Source: Cryptomeria japonica
Taxonomy: Eukaryota; Streptophyta; Pinopsida; Cupressales; Cupressaceae
Assembly (NCBI RefSeq): GCF_030272615.1
Contig: NC_081406.1
Span: 240,796,422 to 240,860,421, forward strand
Reading direction: 5' to 3'
DNA: 64,000 nt
Position 1 is the first letter of the stretch, and the number at the start of each line of letters is the position of its first letter. The notes under the pieces are model-generated. The model was not told the DNA's origin, did no database searches, and saw only the letters and a list, made by a program, of their open reading frames with translations. This document shows, one piece after another, positions 1 through 11,153 of this stretch. The translations under genes were made by a program, and so were the position numbers.

Positions 1-554
1 ATGATGGAGTCTAGGGATACCTTAGTCTTGTCTAGTGATCTCAAATCTTGAATAGCAGCAACCCTTATTGTATAGACCGGTAATAAGGATCTCGGGACTT
101 TGCTTACCACAGTGGGATCTTCCATTTTACCACCTGCACTCTTGATATCTCCAAAAACAATTTTGATTCTTATTCCATACTATTGAATGGTCTCACCTTC
201 AACCATCCGCATGTCTTCAAGCTTCCCTCTAAGGCTTTCTTCCTTAGCTTGTTTAACATGCTCATCACCGCCATAGATATTTTCAAGAGTATCCCATACT
301 TCTCTGGGATTTACTTTATCTTGGACATCAATAAACTCAATGTCAGATAAACTATTAATTACGGCTTCCATGACTTGCCCATTCCCCTGCATCTCTCTCT
401 TTTGGTCACCAGTGAGAGTACTGGTAGGGGCAACATAGGCATTCTCATCATAGCTCTAGTGTTGAGCACCCATGCTTCTGATGCATATCTTCATTCTGTC
501 TTTCCATATACTGAAATTTTCTCTGTTGAACTTTGGACCTTCCCTCTTCATCAT
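1..554 (-). pseudogene. Copia gag (UBN2/DUF4219 type), N-terminal part, decayed
   Basis: Reading leftward from an ATG at 554-552, the frame begins MMKREGPKFNRENFSIWK, the DUF4219-like start of plant Copia gag proteins (NFxxWK). It continues into a UBN2-type gag segment containing REVWDTLENIYGG. Two in-frame TAG codons interrupt it, one about 34 codons in and one after VEGETIQ at 182-180. Both could come from CAG by a C-to-T change. The frame stays open to the window edge, so pol should lie further left. Gag would form the retrotransposon particle, but this copy cannot make a full protein. Confidence 0.75.
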
Positions 555-610
555 TAGATTGGGATCTTTACCTCAAGCGGTTAAGCTTATAACACAGAGG
601 ACCTGGAGGA

Positions 611-625
611 CACTTTGATACCAAT
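611..625 (-). other. primer-binding site of element A
   Basis: In minus orientation the LTR is followed by ATTGGTATCAAAGTG. This resembles the TGGTATCAGAGC class of sites that pair with initiator methionine tRNA in plant Copia elements, with a few mismatches. Confidence 0.75.
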
Positions 626-2139
626 TGATAACTCAATGATGAATGGATAGTACCAAACCGGTACCGAGAGGTGGGGGTGAATTAGTAAAGACAAAAGAAC
701 AATCCTAAAACCAATTTCTTAGCAAACACTGTGCATAGGCAGACAGATAGTAACACCAATCTTAAACATAGCACAACCAGCAAAGCCCAGAATAACTGAG
801 ACAAGAATAAACCGGTTGACACTTATCTTCTCATACAATCTAATGCTTCATTTCCATTTCACCCTAATGCATGAATAGGTAATCTATCATCAAAAGATAT
901 ATAAACAGCTAGATCAACATGATTTACCTTCAGACACAGATTACTCAAACCATCACATGAATAACACCACACATGACACATAGATTTTTCACATGGAAAC
1001 CCAACTGGGAAAAACCACGATGGGGATGAATACCCACAAGCTATTTTTGAACTCTTTAGAAGTCCGCTCTGTTAGGAGCCTTGTCCGGTTAAAGACTGAT
1101 ACAACAAGTTCTGTTAGGAACCGAACCTATTAGGGATCACCCGGTTAAGGTATGGCTAGAATACCCGGTTAAGGGATAAACCCTGTTAAAGGTTACCTTG
1201 TTAGAGTATTTCAAGAACTCAATGGTTTCGAGTCACCCTGTTAAAGGATTTTCAGTAAGCTGGTTAAGGCTATCCTGTTAAGGGATTTCCCAACTGTTGA
1301 AGTGGTTAGAGATCAACAGGTATTACAATGATCTGGTAATAGCACTCAATGCCAATGCAAATCCGCTTTAGCTCCTCTTCACCTTCTGCACTTACACTTT
1401 GCAGGTATCACTTCTCTCTTCTGGTCTGGAAAGAATCATGTATCTCTTCTTTTGGATACATACACACAACGTTTCCCAACAACCTCAGAAAGAAACACAA
1501 CATCAACCTTATAGGAAACAGATAGGTCGGTAGCATAAACCCTAAACCCTAAACCTATTAGGTTAAGAAATTCAAACAGTTCAATCCTAACCGTTGAGCA
1601 CATTGCATTAAATGCAACAATCTTGATCCAATCTCAAGACGTTCTCCATCATTCGTTTTCCATCGATTTCATGGCGGTTGATAACCCATCACATGTTATC
1701 ACCGTTTATAGACTTCGAACATTCCCAAGGTAGATAGGAACAATCTCCTTCATGCAAGATCCTTCACGCGCACAAGGGTGACGTGACAACATGATCTGTT
1801 CTTCGTTACAATGCTAACTCATCACACAAAGTCACCAATTGAGTCACACAGGCTTGAGGCACTTCAACCAGAAACCTTGAAGTTGAGACTACCAACCAGT
1901 AGTCATACAAAGCTTCCATATGCCGGTTTCCATAACCACATGTCGGTTCACCTTAAACAAACACACCGCTTCACTTTAGCACACATCCTGGTTCATAGTG
2001 TTATATAGGTTCTCACATATACCGGTTCTTGGTAACATACCAGTTCTCACATATATTGGTCTCTTCTCTTCAACATATTGACATCAATGACAACATACAA
2101 TGTCATCATGTCCTCCTATTGGTTCACATAAAGCCAACA
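626..2139 (-). repeat. 5' LTR of element A
   Basis: About 1,514 bp. In minus orientation it begins TGTTGGCTTTATG and ends GAGTTATCA, followed directly by the PBS. A TATA-like stretch (TATATAAC in minus orientation) lies near 2001-2008. ACCGGT and near-matches recur throughout. The block reading GGGTTTCCA...TGTGTCATG in minus orientation (around 970-1010) matches a block in the LTRs of element G. A run of three CCCTAAA telobox-like units sits at about 1537-1555. Confidence 0.75.
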
Positions 2140-4432
2140 CACCTAAGGGGTCATATGGTGTCCTATGGGGCCATACGACACCATATGACCCCTTAGGTGT
2201 TGTTATGGGTCGTATGGTGTCCTAAGGGGTCATATGGTGTCCTATGACCCCTTAGGACACAATATGGTGTCATTATGGGTCGTATGGTGTCGTAAGGAGT
2301 CATATGGTGTCCTATGACCCCTTAGGATACCATATGAACACTTAGGACACAATATGGTATTGTTATGGGTCGTATGGTGTCCTAAGGGGTGATGTGGTGT
2401 CCTATGACCCCTTAGGACACAATATGGTATTCTTATGGGTCGTATGGACACCTAAGGGGTCATATGGTGTCATATGGGGCCATAGGACACCATATGACCC
2501 CTGAGGTGTTGTTAGGGGTCATATTGTTTCTTAACGAGTCATATGGTGTGTTATGACCCCTTAAGACACCATATGACCCCTTAGGACACAATATGGTGTC
2601 GTTAGGTGTCGTATGGTGTCGTAAGGCATCATATGGTATCCTATGACCTCTTAGGACACCATATGACCCCTTAAGACACAATACGGTGTCATTATGGGTC
2701 GTATGGTGTCCTAAGGGGTCATATGGTGTCCTATGACACCTTAGGACACCATGCGAACCCTTAGGACACAATATGATATTGTATGGACAACTAAGGGGTC
2801 ATATGGTGTCCTATGGGGCCATAGGACACCATATGACCCCTTAGGTGTCGTTATGGGTCGTATGGTGTCCTATGGCCCCTTAGGACACCATATGACCCCT
2901 TAGAACACAATATGGTATCGTTATGGGTCATATGTTGTTGTACAGGGTCATATGGTGTCTTATGACCCCTTAGCACACCATATGACCCCTTAGGACACAA
3001 TATGGTGTTGTTATGGGTTGTATAGTGTCCTAAGGGGTCATATGGTGTCCTATGACCCCTTAGGACATAATATGGTGTTGTTATGGGTCGTATGGACACC
3101 TAAGGGGTCATATCATGTCCTATGGGGCCATAGGACACCATATGACCCCTTAGGTGTAGTTAGGGATCATATGGTGCGTTATGACCCCTTAGGACACACT
3201 ATGGTGTCGTTAGGTGTCGTATGGTGTCGTAAGGGGTCATATGATATCCTATGACCCCTTAAGACACCATATGACCCCTTAAGACACAATACAGTGTCGT
3301 TATGGGTCGTATGGTGTCCTAAGGGGCCATATGGTGTTTTATGACCCCTTAGGACACCATATGACCCCTTAGGACACAATATAATGTCGTTATGGGTTGT
3401 ATGGACACCTAAGGGGTCATATGGTGTCCTATGACCCCTTAGGACATAATATGGTGTTGTTATGGGTCGTATGGACACCTAAGGGGTCATATCATGTCTT
3501 ATGGGGCCATAGGACACCATATGACCCCTTAGGTGTTGTTAGGGATCATATGGTGCATTATGACCCCTTAGGACACACTATGGTGTCGTTAGGTGTCGTA
3601 TGGTGTCATAAGGGGTCATATGATATCCTATGACCCCTTAGGACACCATATGACCCCTTAAGACACAATATAGTGTCGTTATGGGTCGTATGGTGTCCTA
3701 AGGGGCCATATGGTGTTTTATGACCCTTTAGGACACCATATGACCCCTTAGGACACAATATAATGTCGTTATGGGTTGTATGGACACCTAAGGGGTCATA
3801 TGGTGTCCTATGACCCCTTAGGACACCATATGACCCCTTATGACACAATATGGTGTCATTATGATTCGTATGGACACCTAAGGGGTCATATGGTGTCCTG
3901 TGACCCCTTAGGACACTATATGACTCCTTAGGTGTCGTTAGGGATCATAGTGTGTCTTAACAGGTCATATGGTGTGTTATGACCGCTTAACACACCATAT
4001 GACCCCTCAGGACACAATATGGTGTCGGTATGGGTCATATGGTGTTGTAAGGGGTCATATGGTGTCCTATGACCCCTTAGGACACAATGTGGTGTCGTTA
4101 TGGGTCTTATGGTGTCCTAAGGGGTCATAGGACACCATATAACCCCTTAGGACATGATATGACCCCTAACGACACCTAAGGGGTCATATGGTGCTCTCTG
4201 ACCCATTAAGACACCATATGGTGTTGTTATGGGTTGTATGGTATCCTAAGGGGTCATATTGTGTCCTATGACCACTTAGGACAAAATATGGTGTTGTTAT
4301 GAGTCCTATGGTAACCTAAGAGGTGATATGGTGTCCTATAACCCCTTAGGACACCATATGACCCCTTAGGTGTTGTTAGGGGTCATTTTGTGTCCTAAGG
4401 GGTCATATGGTGTCCTATGACCCCTTAGGAGT
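2140..4432. repeat. palindromic satellite array (GGGGTCATATGGTGTCC)
   Basis: About 2.3 kb is built almost only from the unit GGGGTCATATGGTGTCCTA and its reverse complement, with spacers such as GTCGTTATGGGTCGTATGG. Because the unit occurs in both orientations, the array is full of perfect or near-perfect hairpins. A higher-order repeat is visible: 3018-3396 recurs at 3397-3775 with few changes (period 379 bp). The array has many open frames on both strands repeating VLRGHRTPYDPLG; these are by-products of the repeat, not genes. A related 0.65 kb array lies at 29239-29882. Confidence 0.9.
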
Positions 4433-4830
4433 TAGAGAGAGGAGGGAGTGAGGAAGAAACCGAGGGAAATAGGTGAGAGAGGGAATTAGATGGGTGTAGG
4501 GATGAAGAGGGAGATAGCTCGAGGGATAGGAGAATAAGGGAATTGTGAGAGCTAGAGAGGGGAGGGACAAAAAGGAGTATGTATCTATTCCACATTTGGC
4601 TCGTGCTAAATAGGGAGAGTGCCAAATGTGTACATAGAAACCCCCATCTCACCTCTCCCTTCTTTATCTCCCTTCCCTCGTAGTTCCATCTCTCTCTATG
4701 AACTAGATCTCATATTCTCTCTCCCCTTACCTCTTCTCAGGCTCTTCATTCTTATAGATACATACTCTTCTTTGTCCCTCCCCTTTCTAGCTCTCACAAT
4801 TCCCTTATTCTCCTATCCTTCGAGCTAGCT
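4433..4830. repeat. GA/CT-rich low-complexity tract
   Basis: Purine-rich (GAGAGAGGAGGGAG) to about 4575, then pyrimidine-rich (CTCTCCCTTC) from about 4655. It borders the satellite array just as a CT-rich tract borders the array of the second copy at 29882-30028. Nothing else was seen. Confidence 0.7.
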
Positions 4831-4839
4831 CCCTCTTCA

Positions 4840-5000
4840 TCCTTATTTGGTGTGCGCCAAATGTGGAATATGGACCACATTTGGCATGCGCCAAATGGAA
4901 TATCCATTCATTACATTCGGCACACACCAAATAGGGCAAGTGCCAAATGGCCCGCTTTGGGAAACACCAAACCTATGGTTTGGATTTACCTTGGGCATCC
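4840..5000. repeat. short inverted CCAAATG repeats
   Basis: The motif CGCCAAATGTGG and relatives (CACATTTGGCATGCG, CACACCAAATAGGG, GTGCCAAATGGCC) occurs at least six times in both orientations within 160 bp. A related pair appears at about 4590-4632. Such clusters inside a DNA transposon may be transposase-binding sites, which is inference only. Confidence 0.55.
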
Positions 5001-5558
5001 AACCCAAAGGTTTGGACAACCATTTCAGGCTAGAGATGTGTTTTTGGTAGAACATTGAAAATTTTGACATATTTTTGGTCGTTCTCTCCGTAGGTTTTCA
5101 CGTGTTTCAATGAAGTTAAAAACAAATACCGTGGTAAACTTGAGCTCCCTCTTAGCTATCCAAAAATGTAATTTATTTCAAATTTTGATTTTGTTAAGTC
5201 TTTCATCTATAATTTCTTTTGTTAATGTGTCCATTTTTTTGTCAAAAACCAACATGCAAGATTTTGGGTATAGATTTTTACGCGTTCATCATATTTTGAA
5301 AAAAAATACATTTTTAGAAACTAGACTCCATTCTACATAATTTTAAAAAAAAAGTTTTGATTTTTGATTTGTTTTCAATGATTTTAGTAGGGAGAATGCT
5401 CAAATTTCTGTTTTTCAGGATGTGTAGACTTTGAAAATTAGTAAAAAATCATATACTCATTAAAAAATTAGCTGAAAATTCTAGCATAAACTACAAGGTG
5501 TTAGCTAATTTCTCACTAAAGTGATTTTAAAAATTCAGAAAAAAAAGTTAACATTTTA

Positions 5559-5625
5559 GGGGGGCCACAATAGATGCTATGTTATGTTTTTTGCATAAAA
5601 ATGGGACCACTTTTTGTGGCCCCCC
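5559..5625. repeat. 12-bp perfect inverted repeat (hairpin)
   Basis: GGGGGGCCACAA at 5559-5570 is the exact reverse complement of TTGTGGCCCCCC at 5614-5625, with a 43-base loop. It lies in the subterminal part of DNA element copy 1 and has no obvious counterpart in the second copy. Confidence 0.7.
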
Positions 5626-5819
5626 TTTTTTAAGCCCTTAATCTCCACCATTTTCAAAAAAAATTAGTAGTTTAGAAAGTAGACTCGAAGCACTCTGACT
5701 CTTGTTCTTGTTGCATCTTCCAATTTGGAGTGTAACTATCTTCAATTTGTCATTGAAGTTCAGACTTTGCTGATTTCAGAAAGAAAAAAAAAAAGTGGCA
5801 TCTTAAGACCCCCTTTTGG

Positions 5820-5843
5820 TACCACAACTTGGTGCACATACCC
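5820..5843 (-). repeat. terminal inverted repeat of DNA element copy 1
   Basis: In minus orientation this reads GGGTATGTGCACCAAG followed by TTGTGGT. It matches the termini of the element at 27242-32632 with few mismatches. The outer three bases GGG end at 5841-5843. The target duplication cannot be tested because the partner end is missing. Confidence 0.65.
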
Positions 5844-5869
5844 TACATTAGTGTTTGATATTTGTTGAA

Positions 5870-6300
5870 TCCCTGACACATCTTCGACCTTGAGTAGGCA
5901 TGTGATATTCTTGATTACTTCTTAAGTTATCTTGTATGCCTGGTCCAACCATAAGAATTCCCCATGAATTCATCTTATAATACACCTCACCCATTCATCT
6001 TTGTTGAAGGACGAAAAATCCATGAACTAGGTAAAACCCTTCCTCCTCAATTGCACATATTCTAGTTTGAGTTTATTGTCAGTGATAAGGTCATCTGTGA
6101 ATATGCAGGACATCTCATAATTTTCAATTTCTTTGATGTTGCAATGGATATATGCCCTAATGTCTTTAGTGTGAAGAACACCATGACATACACTAGAAAA
6201 AGCCCCCAAAGGATCATCCAAAAGTGATTTATAAGGATGTTTCTTGAATTTCAGGCGTGGGTGGTTCTTGATCTCAACTACCATAGGAGTATCAACATTT
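5870..6300 (-). pseudogene. accessory ORF fragment of element C
   Basis: The minus-strand frame from about 6284 starts MVVEIKNHPRLKFKKHP and continues past a TGA (expected CGA or TGG) at about 6025. It reaches a motif reading IHGEFLWLDQAYKIT then a stop then EVIKNIT. The same motif shape (HG-x3-hydrophobic-L-x3-[YH]-x-IT-x2-[AV]-I) is found in ORF2 of element G near 43770-43840. The function is unknown. It lies downstream of the gag zinc knuckles and is not protease, integrase or RT. Two or more stops make this a relic. Confidence 0.5.
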
Positions 6301-6839
6301 GATTAGGATGCCATGATAAATTTTGAGGGTTTTAGTAAATGGTAAATACCTTGATAATTTTTTGAATGATGAAATGCTCGTCAGATGTAGAAGCTTGCAC
6401 AAATCTCCTTAGGAATCTTGATGGCCTTTGAAATCGTTCTTTAGAATACTCGATCACTATGTGAAGAAATGATTTAACTTTTCCCCTTTTATCAACAATG
6501 ACCCTAATTTTTCATTGTCATAAATGCTACCAGAAATCTGACGGGATCACATAATCTGCATGAAGGTTTTGAAAAACTCTTGAATCCTCTTGATTTCCCA
6601 TCTACAATTAGAATTTCCTGACTACAGACCTAATCCGGGGTGTTTGCATGATTTTCAATGATTTCCCTACCCCTAAGGCAAAGTGGCTTAGTTACCGGTT
6701 GAAATTCCAACTTCCGGTGCAAGACCTGTTTGTTCTACCGGTTTATCTGCCGATTGAGTTTCTAATTTTCAAACCCATCTTTTCTCATGTTGTTTTTTGG
6801 TATCTTCAACCTTTGTGTTTCCTTTCTCATCTAAATTTT

Positions 6840-7880
6840 CATTGGCTACCGGTGGATTCTTCTACAATAATTAGCAATATGTCCAATCTTGTTGCATGCA
6901 TAACGGGTAATATTGTTCTTTTGAATTGCTTTGTTATACCCTTGATTATCTTTTGATCTGCATTGGTTAGCCATATATCCATATCTACTACAAGCATGAC
7001 GTATGACATTTCTAGTACTTTTTCATTTTGTTGACTTATGACCATGTTTATTGCAGTTAAACCATTGAACGATGAATAATGTATTGTTCTAATTATTCCT
7101 ATTTATGCACTAACTTGCTATATGACCATATTTATTGCTAACAAAACATGTACCATTGAATTTATGAGCATTAGGCTATCTTACCGGTGATCTCTGGTTA
7201 TGGTTGTTTGGATTTTTGACATGATTCTACTTCTAATCGGATGATTGATCTTGTAGTCTAGTTTCAAAGCTTTCTCCTTCTTCATATTGAAGACTTCTCT
7301 TATCATTAGCATGTCTCTGGCTTTTCAGAAATTCATCAAGTCTTGCGGAGCTAGATTTGAACTTGTCTTTGTACTAATTTGCAATGTTCAAATCATCTCT
7401 CATAAATATGATTTGTCTTTCAAGTTCCTGCTCATTATTCCTAGATTGAATCAATTCAAGTTTTAGCATATCATTCTCATGTATCAGTCTGTTGCATTCA
7501 TCTTATCTATCCTTCAACGCTTGAGCTAGGTTTTATTCATTATTATTTGTGTCTTCAATCTCCTTGCACATTCTCATGGTTAGGGCTTGCATTTCATTCT
7601 TCAAGGATGTATTCACCTGAGTGATTTTTTCACATTGATCTTTCACGACATCTTCTTCATCACTACTCTAATTTTGCAATTGATCATAGAGTTCTTTCCT
7701 CTTATCTTGAGCAATTGATAGCTTTCCTTGTAATGAAATGATGTATTCTTTGGCTTACCTCAGTTCATTCTTTAATTTATTTCTTTTCTCTTTCTCATCA
7801 TCAAGATCCTCAAGAGCAAGTTGAAGTTCTTGCTGCAAACCGGTTTCAATTGATTCCAATTTCTAGATCTTCCTCAAGTT
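6840..7880 (-). pseudogene. gag-like gene of element C: coiled coil plus four decayed zinc knuckles
   Basis: Reading leftward, 7880-7200 encodes Glu/Lys/Leu-rich coiled-coil-like sequence broken by stops and frameshifts. From about 7170 to 6860 come four CCHC-type knuckles: CFVSNKYGHIAS-stop-C, WFNCNKHGHKSTK-stop, a third with RHACSRYGYMANQC, and RYACNKIGHIANYC. In each the first or second cysteine, the histidine or the last cysteine has changed. Zinc knuckles bind retroelement RNA. The product cannot be made from this copy. The layout matches ORF1 of element G (41732-43010). Confidence 0.6.
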
Positions 7881-7918
7881 GTTAAACTTCTTCCAAGTAA
7901 GTTGGAATCTAAGAACAC

Positions 7919-8827
7919 TGAGAGAGAGGGGGTGGGAATTAGTGTTCTACCGGTGAATGAAATTTCTCAAATTATTGCTGATTAACCGGATGACATAATA
8001 TAAATTAAAGCGCATAACCAAATGAACACATAAAGCAATACCATAACACCAGTATTTATATGTGGAAAACATTGTAAAGGGAAAAAATGTGATGGGGCTA
8101 ATACCCACAATAGCTATATACTTGATCAAGTTATACTAATATTACATAGAAGGGTATCCACATGCATACAAGCTTACCACCTAGAGTTCACTACTCAAAT
8201 ACACAAATATGGAAGTCCTTTTTACTTAAAGATCATTATAAAATGATTTAAATGAACTTAATTGATGAATTTCCTTAACTAAATTGGTGATACTGATACT
8301 GATAGTCTGTTTTGCTACTCGTTAGGATTACACATGTGCGAATGAACACATACACTATCATTCACTCATCAATTCGCATATCATCAATCTCTAACTCATT
8401 TGCATCTCAAATCGCATTATAAGTATGTATGAAATCCATCACTAAGAGATCTCCCTTATATACCTTTATAACTTGTTCATCATGTCGGCCTTCACAATAA
8501 AATTAAAACTGTCGGCTTTCGGACCATCATAAAGAGTATTACAAATTATCCCGATGATCTTTTTTTATGTCAACCTTACACGCTACCTTCAATACCTCCA
8601 ATGACTTTACCAGGTCCCATAATATGAATTACCTTTACCAAGAGTAACCGGTTAACAAGTGTAAACCATAGGGTGTATACCGGTTGGCCTTATCTAGACA
8701 AAATGATAAAGTGATAAATCCGGATAAAGAAATACCATCCCCTAAATATGAGTTGCCATCAATGACAACACAAAATGCAATTCACCTTAGAAGTTGACAA
8801 CCAGATGAGTTTCAATTGATAACAACA
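7919..8827 (-). repeat. 5' LTR of element C
   Basis: About 909 bp, bounded by TG (7919) and CA (8827, less certain). In minus orientation it contains TTTTCCACATATAAATACTGG...GTTATGG, similar to the transcribed part of the element G LTR, and ends in a C-rich tract (CCCACCCCCTCTCTCTCA). ACCGGT or CCGGTT occurs near 7951, 7985, 8647 and 8681. No good PBS follows, so the boundary is approximate. Confidence 0.5.
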
Positions 8828-8939
8828 TTTACCTTTTATTATGATTCCTTCACCATTTGAAAAATAGACATTAATTATACTTTATTTTCTTCTCTACTAG
8901 TTGATTTGTAACAATATTAAAGTATTTTTAAGGCATCTT

Positions 8940-10174
8940 GGATACAAGGGCGGGAGGAGTGTCCCACATCCATATTGGCAATAACCTTTTCCACTATAAC
9001 TTATGATCGAGGCAAGACAAGTATGTGAATTTGATACTTATGAATATGGTATAACACTAACATGTTTGATTTTACGATAAAATCCTTTTTAATGCACCTC
9101 CAAGGACATAGGCCCCCTCTATTTTCCACTCCATTTGAGCCCAATATATGTTAGATCACACTTAGGGTACATTAAAAAGGCTAGCAAAAAATACAAAGGA
9201 TACTTTCATTGGCAACTATAACACCCACTCAAGGATCCCTACTACCATCTAGCATGATGAGAAGCGAAGCCAATAGAAAGAATAATTTACGAAGTCAAGC
9301 GAATGAGTGCATAGAAGTACATCGATATACACTATGTATGGGTAAATATCTGAGAGATATCAATTTCCATCATTTCCATCCTAAGAAAATTGAATGATCA
9401 ATAACTTCTATTATCAAAGGCATGAGCCCTACTCTTTGGCTGACCAAAAAAATGAGCCATCTTATTTCAATTTTAGTATCTAGATAATTTCTTGATCATT
9501 CCCTATATAATTAATAAAGGCCTTTACATCAATCTTAGAACCTTGTACCAATTCTTCCCATTCTAACTTATTTAATTTTATGGTCGACTAAAAAGAAATT
9601 AGAAAAATCAAACTATTTGACTCATGATTGATGGTAATTTACCTATACGTACATCACTTAGATTATTTTTTAAGGCTTCATAAAAACCAAGAGGGATATT
9701 TTTCTAATAGATATTAGCTCTTACTAAATTTTTAGAGGAAGCTCTCGAAGAATTCTTAGGTGTCTACTCCGATTTACCATCTTATTACCATAAATATCAA
9801 TTTCCATATTGCTTGAATAGAAAAGAATACTTTGGTGAGTCAATTATGAGTCCTAATGAGAAAATACCTCTATCTAGTGATGGTGAGAACATGTATATTC
9901 CTCATTAACCTAAAAGTACTCTCCTTAAGGTAGACACTTTTGATATCCTCGTGGATCCAAAATCTTCTGAAAAGGTGATTAACTTTGGGAGTGTCTTTCT
10001 TCAAAAGAATAGAAAATATATTCTAATATTTTATATTTTTATTCTAATATCTTCCCTTGTCTTATATTGATATGCCTAGTATAGATGAATCCATTGTAGT
10101 TCACTATATCATCCTATATCTTAATGCAAAACTTGTCAAGCAAAAAATCATAAGATTAATCCCATGGCCTCTTT
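8940..10174. repeat. dispersed repeat, probably Gypsy internal remnant
   Basis: This 1.2 kb is similar in order and orientation to about 50120-51300. Both share ATGCACCTCCAAGGACATAG / ATGGACCTCCAAGAACATAG, then a GTTAGATCA...AGGGTAC block and a GGTGAGAAC...ATTCCTCAT block. The second copy runs into a Gypsy integrase motif, which suggests retrotransposon origin here too. No coding frame is intact. Confidence 0.55.
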
Positions 10175-11153
10175 ATGTAGTGTCATAAAATTGTGACCCT
10201 TGTAATTTTTTACTACATTTGGGTCTTTGCATTGGCAGACGAATCCCTAAGCTTGATCGGAGACCCAAAACATGCACATGCCATCAACAACTTGCATTTT
10301 CCATCATTTTTCATTGTCTCTTAGCTGCTTCCTATCCTAAATTAGGGTGGGATGGGGGTGTGGCACCCTTGTTCTAGCTCTATATTGGGCCCTCTTTGGT
10401 CCTATCTTGCATTGATCTTGTCAATTGTTAAGCGGGAAAAGTTTCCCTATGTCTGCCTAAGGTTGGAAATTATCTAAACACCCCTAATTGGAAACTATAT
10501 AAGGACCACTTCCTCTCCTATTTGCATAAGTTCAACAGGTCGATCATAAGTTGATAAGAAAAGTCAAACATAAGCGTTCAAGCATTCATTCAAACATTGA
10601 GCATTTCAAGTCTCCTTTCAAGGCTAGGTGTTGCATTCAAGTCAAGGATTCAACCATTGATTTAAGATTTCTATTAACACTCAAGACATCCAATTTTAGA
10701 AATCCTTTCAAGCAAATCCCAACAAAATTTTCCTCTCTTTTATGTGTGTAGGCTACAGGTGTGCAGATGTAGTTGTAGGTTTAGAATTCATTTCCAGAGA
10801 CAGAAAAACCCTTTTCAACGCAGGGATTTTTTAGAGGACCATGTGCAATTTTAACAAGGTTCCTGCAAATTTTTCTTAGTTTTGCAGGGAAGCTTCATCT
10901 CGACATTCTACTACTAATTAGAGGTGCACAAATTTGTCTCAACATTCTACTGGTAATTTAAAGTCCATAGCTTTGTCTCGTATCTTTATCTCAAGATATA
11001 ATTGTTTCTTCGCCATTTCTACACTTAGTCTCAATTTTCTTAATTCAAATAGTCTATTATAAAAGAAAGTTAATTTAATTTCCTAATACATACCAAATTT
11101 TCTATAATTCACTTATTATTCAATCTCTTTCTGTTGGGATTGGATCTAGTGAA
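10175..11153 (+). repeat. probable Gypsy LTR
   Basis: It starts TGTCATAAAATTGTGACCC directly after CTTTATGTAG. The relative at 51708 starts TGTCCTAAAATTTACTCC after CTACTTGTAG. Inside are a shared G-rich phrase (GGGGTGTGGCACC, about 10353), a TATA box and a short frame at 10551-10751 that I regard as chance. The 3' boundary near GTTGGGATTGG is uncertain. It may be a 3' LTR or a solo LTR. Confidence 0.45.
10496..10504 (+). promoter_or_regulatory. TATA box of the probable Gypsy LTR
   Basis: TATATAAGG lies about 320 bp into the LTR-like segment and is followed by ACCACTTCCTC, a plausible start region. Position and sequence fit a retrotransposon promoter. No expression evidence is available. Confidence 0.4.

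Larger units (their letters stand above)
1..2139 (-). mobile_element. Copia-type LTR retrotransposon A, 5' part only
   Basis: On the minus strand the order is LTR (2139 to 626), primer-binding site (625 to 611), then gag (from 554 down past position 1). This is the 5' end of a Ty1/Copia element whose pol and 3' LTR lie left of the window. The LTR ends are TG...CA and the PBS is the initiator-Met type. The right edge cuts directly into a satellite array that belongs to a DNA transposon, so element A seems to have inserted into that array. Its LTR shares blocks with the LTRs at 7919-8827 and 40560-41681. Confidence 0.8.
2140..5843 (-). mobile_element. DNA transposon copy 1, truncated (same family as 27242-32632)
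   Basis: Read from right to left, 5843 to about 5000 matches the left ~700 bp of the element at 27242. Both have a terminal repeat GGGTA-GTGCAC, then GGTGGTA or TGTGGTA, then a T-rich run. Both then carry the same ordered phrases (TCAG...CTGAACTT, then a segment ending TTTCCAAAA/TTTCTAAACTACTAA...GATTAAGGGG). Inward come CCAAATG repeats, GA/CT-rich DNA and the GGGGTCATATGG satellite array. The far end is missing because element A sits at 2139. No transposase reading frame was seen in this copy. Confidence 0.65.
5844..8827 (-). mobile_element. LTR element C, 5' part, truncated, same family as element G
   Basis: On the minus strand the order is LTR (8827 to 7919), a charged coiled-coil gag region (about 7870 to 7200), four decayed CCHC zinc knuckles (about 7170 to 6860) and an accessory-ORF fragment (about 6300 to 5870). 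The complete element G at 40560-48087 shows the same order. The copy ends where DNA element copy 1 begins (5843), so the rest, including the 3' LTR, has been lost or separated. Confidence 0.65.

Noticed and set aside
1537-1556. Telomere-like CCCTAAA repeats
   Set aside because: Only about three units inside an LTR; not an interstitial telomere.
2242-3848. Several open frames of 69-103 codons on both strands repeating VLRGHRTPYDPLG
   Set aside because: They follow from the satellite unit lacking stops; they occur on both strands and have no start context or known domain.
2140-4432. CRISPR-like array of direct repeats
   Set aside because: No constant repeat with unique spacers; units occur in both orientations and the DNA is eukaryotic.
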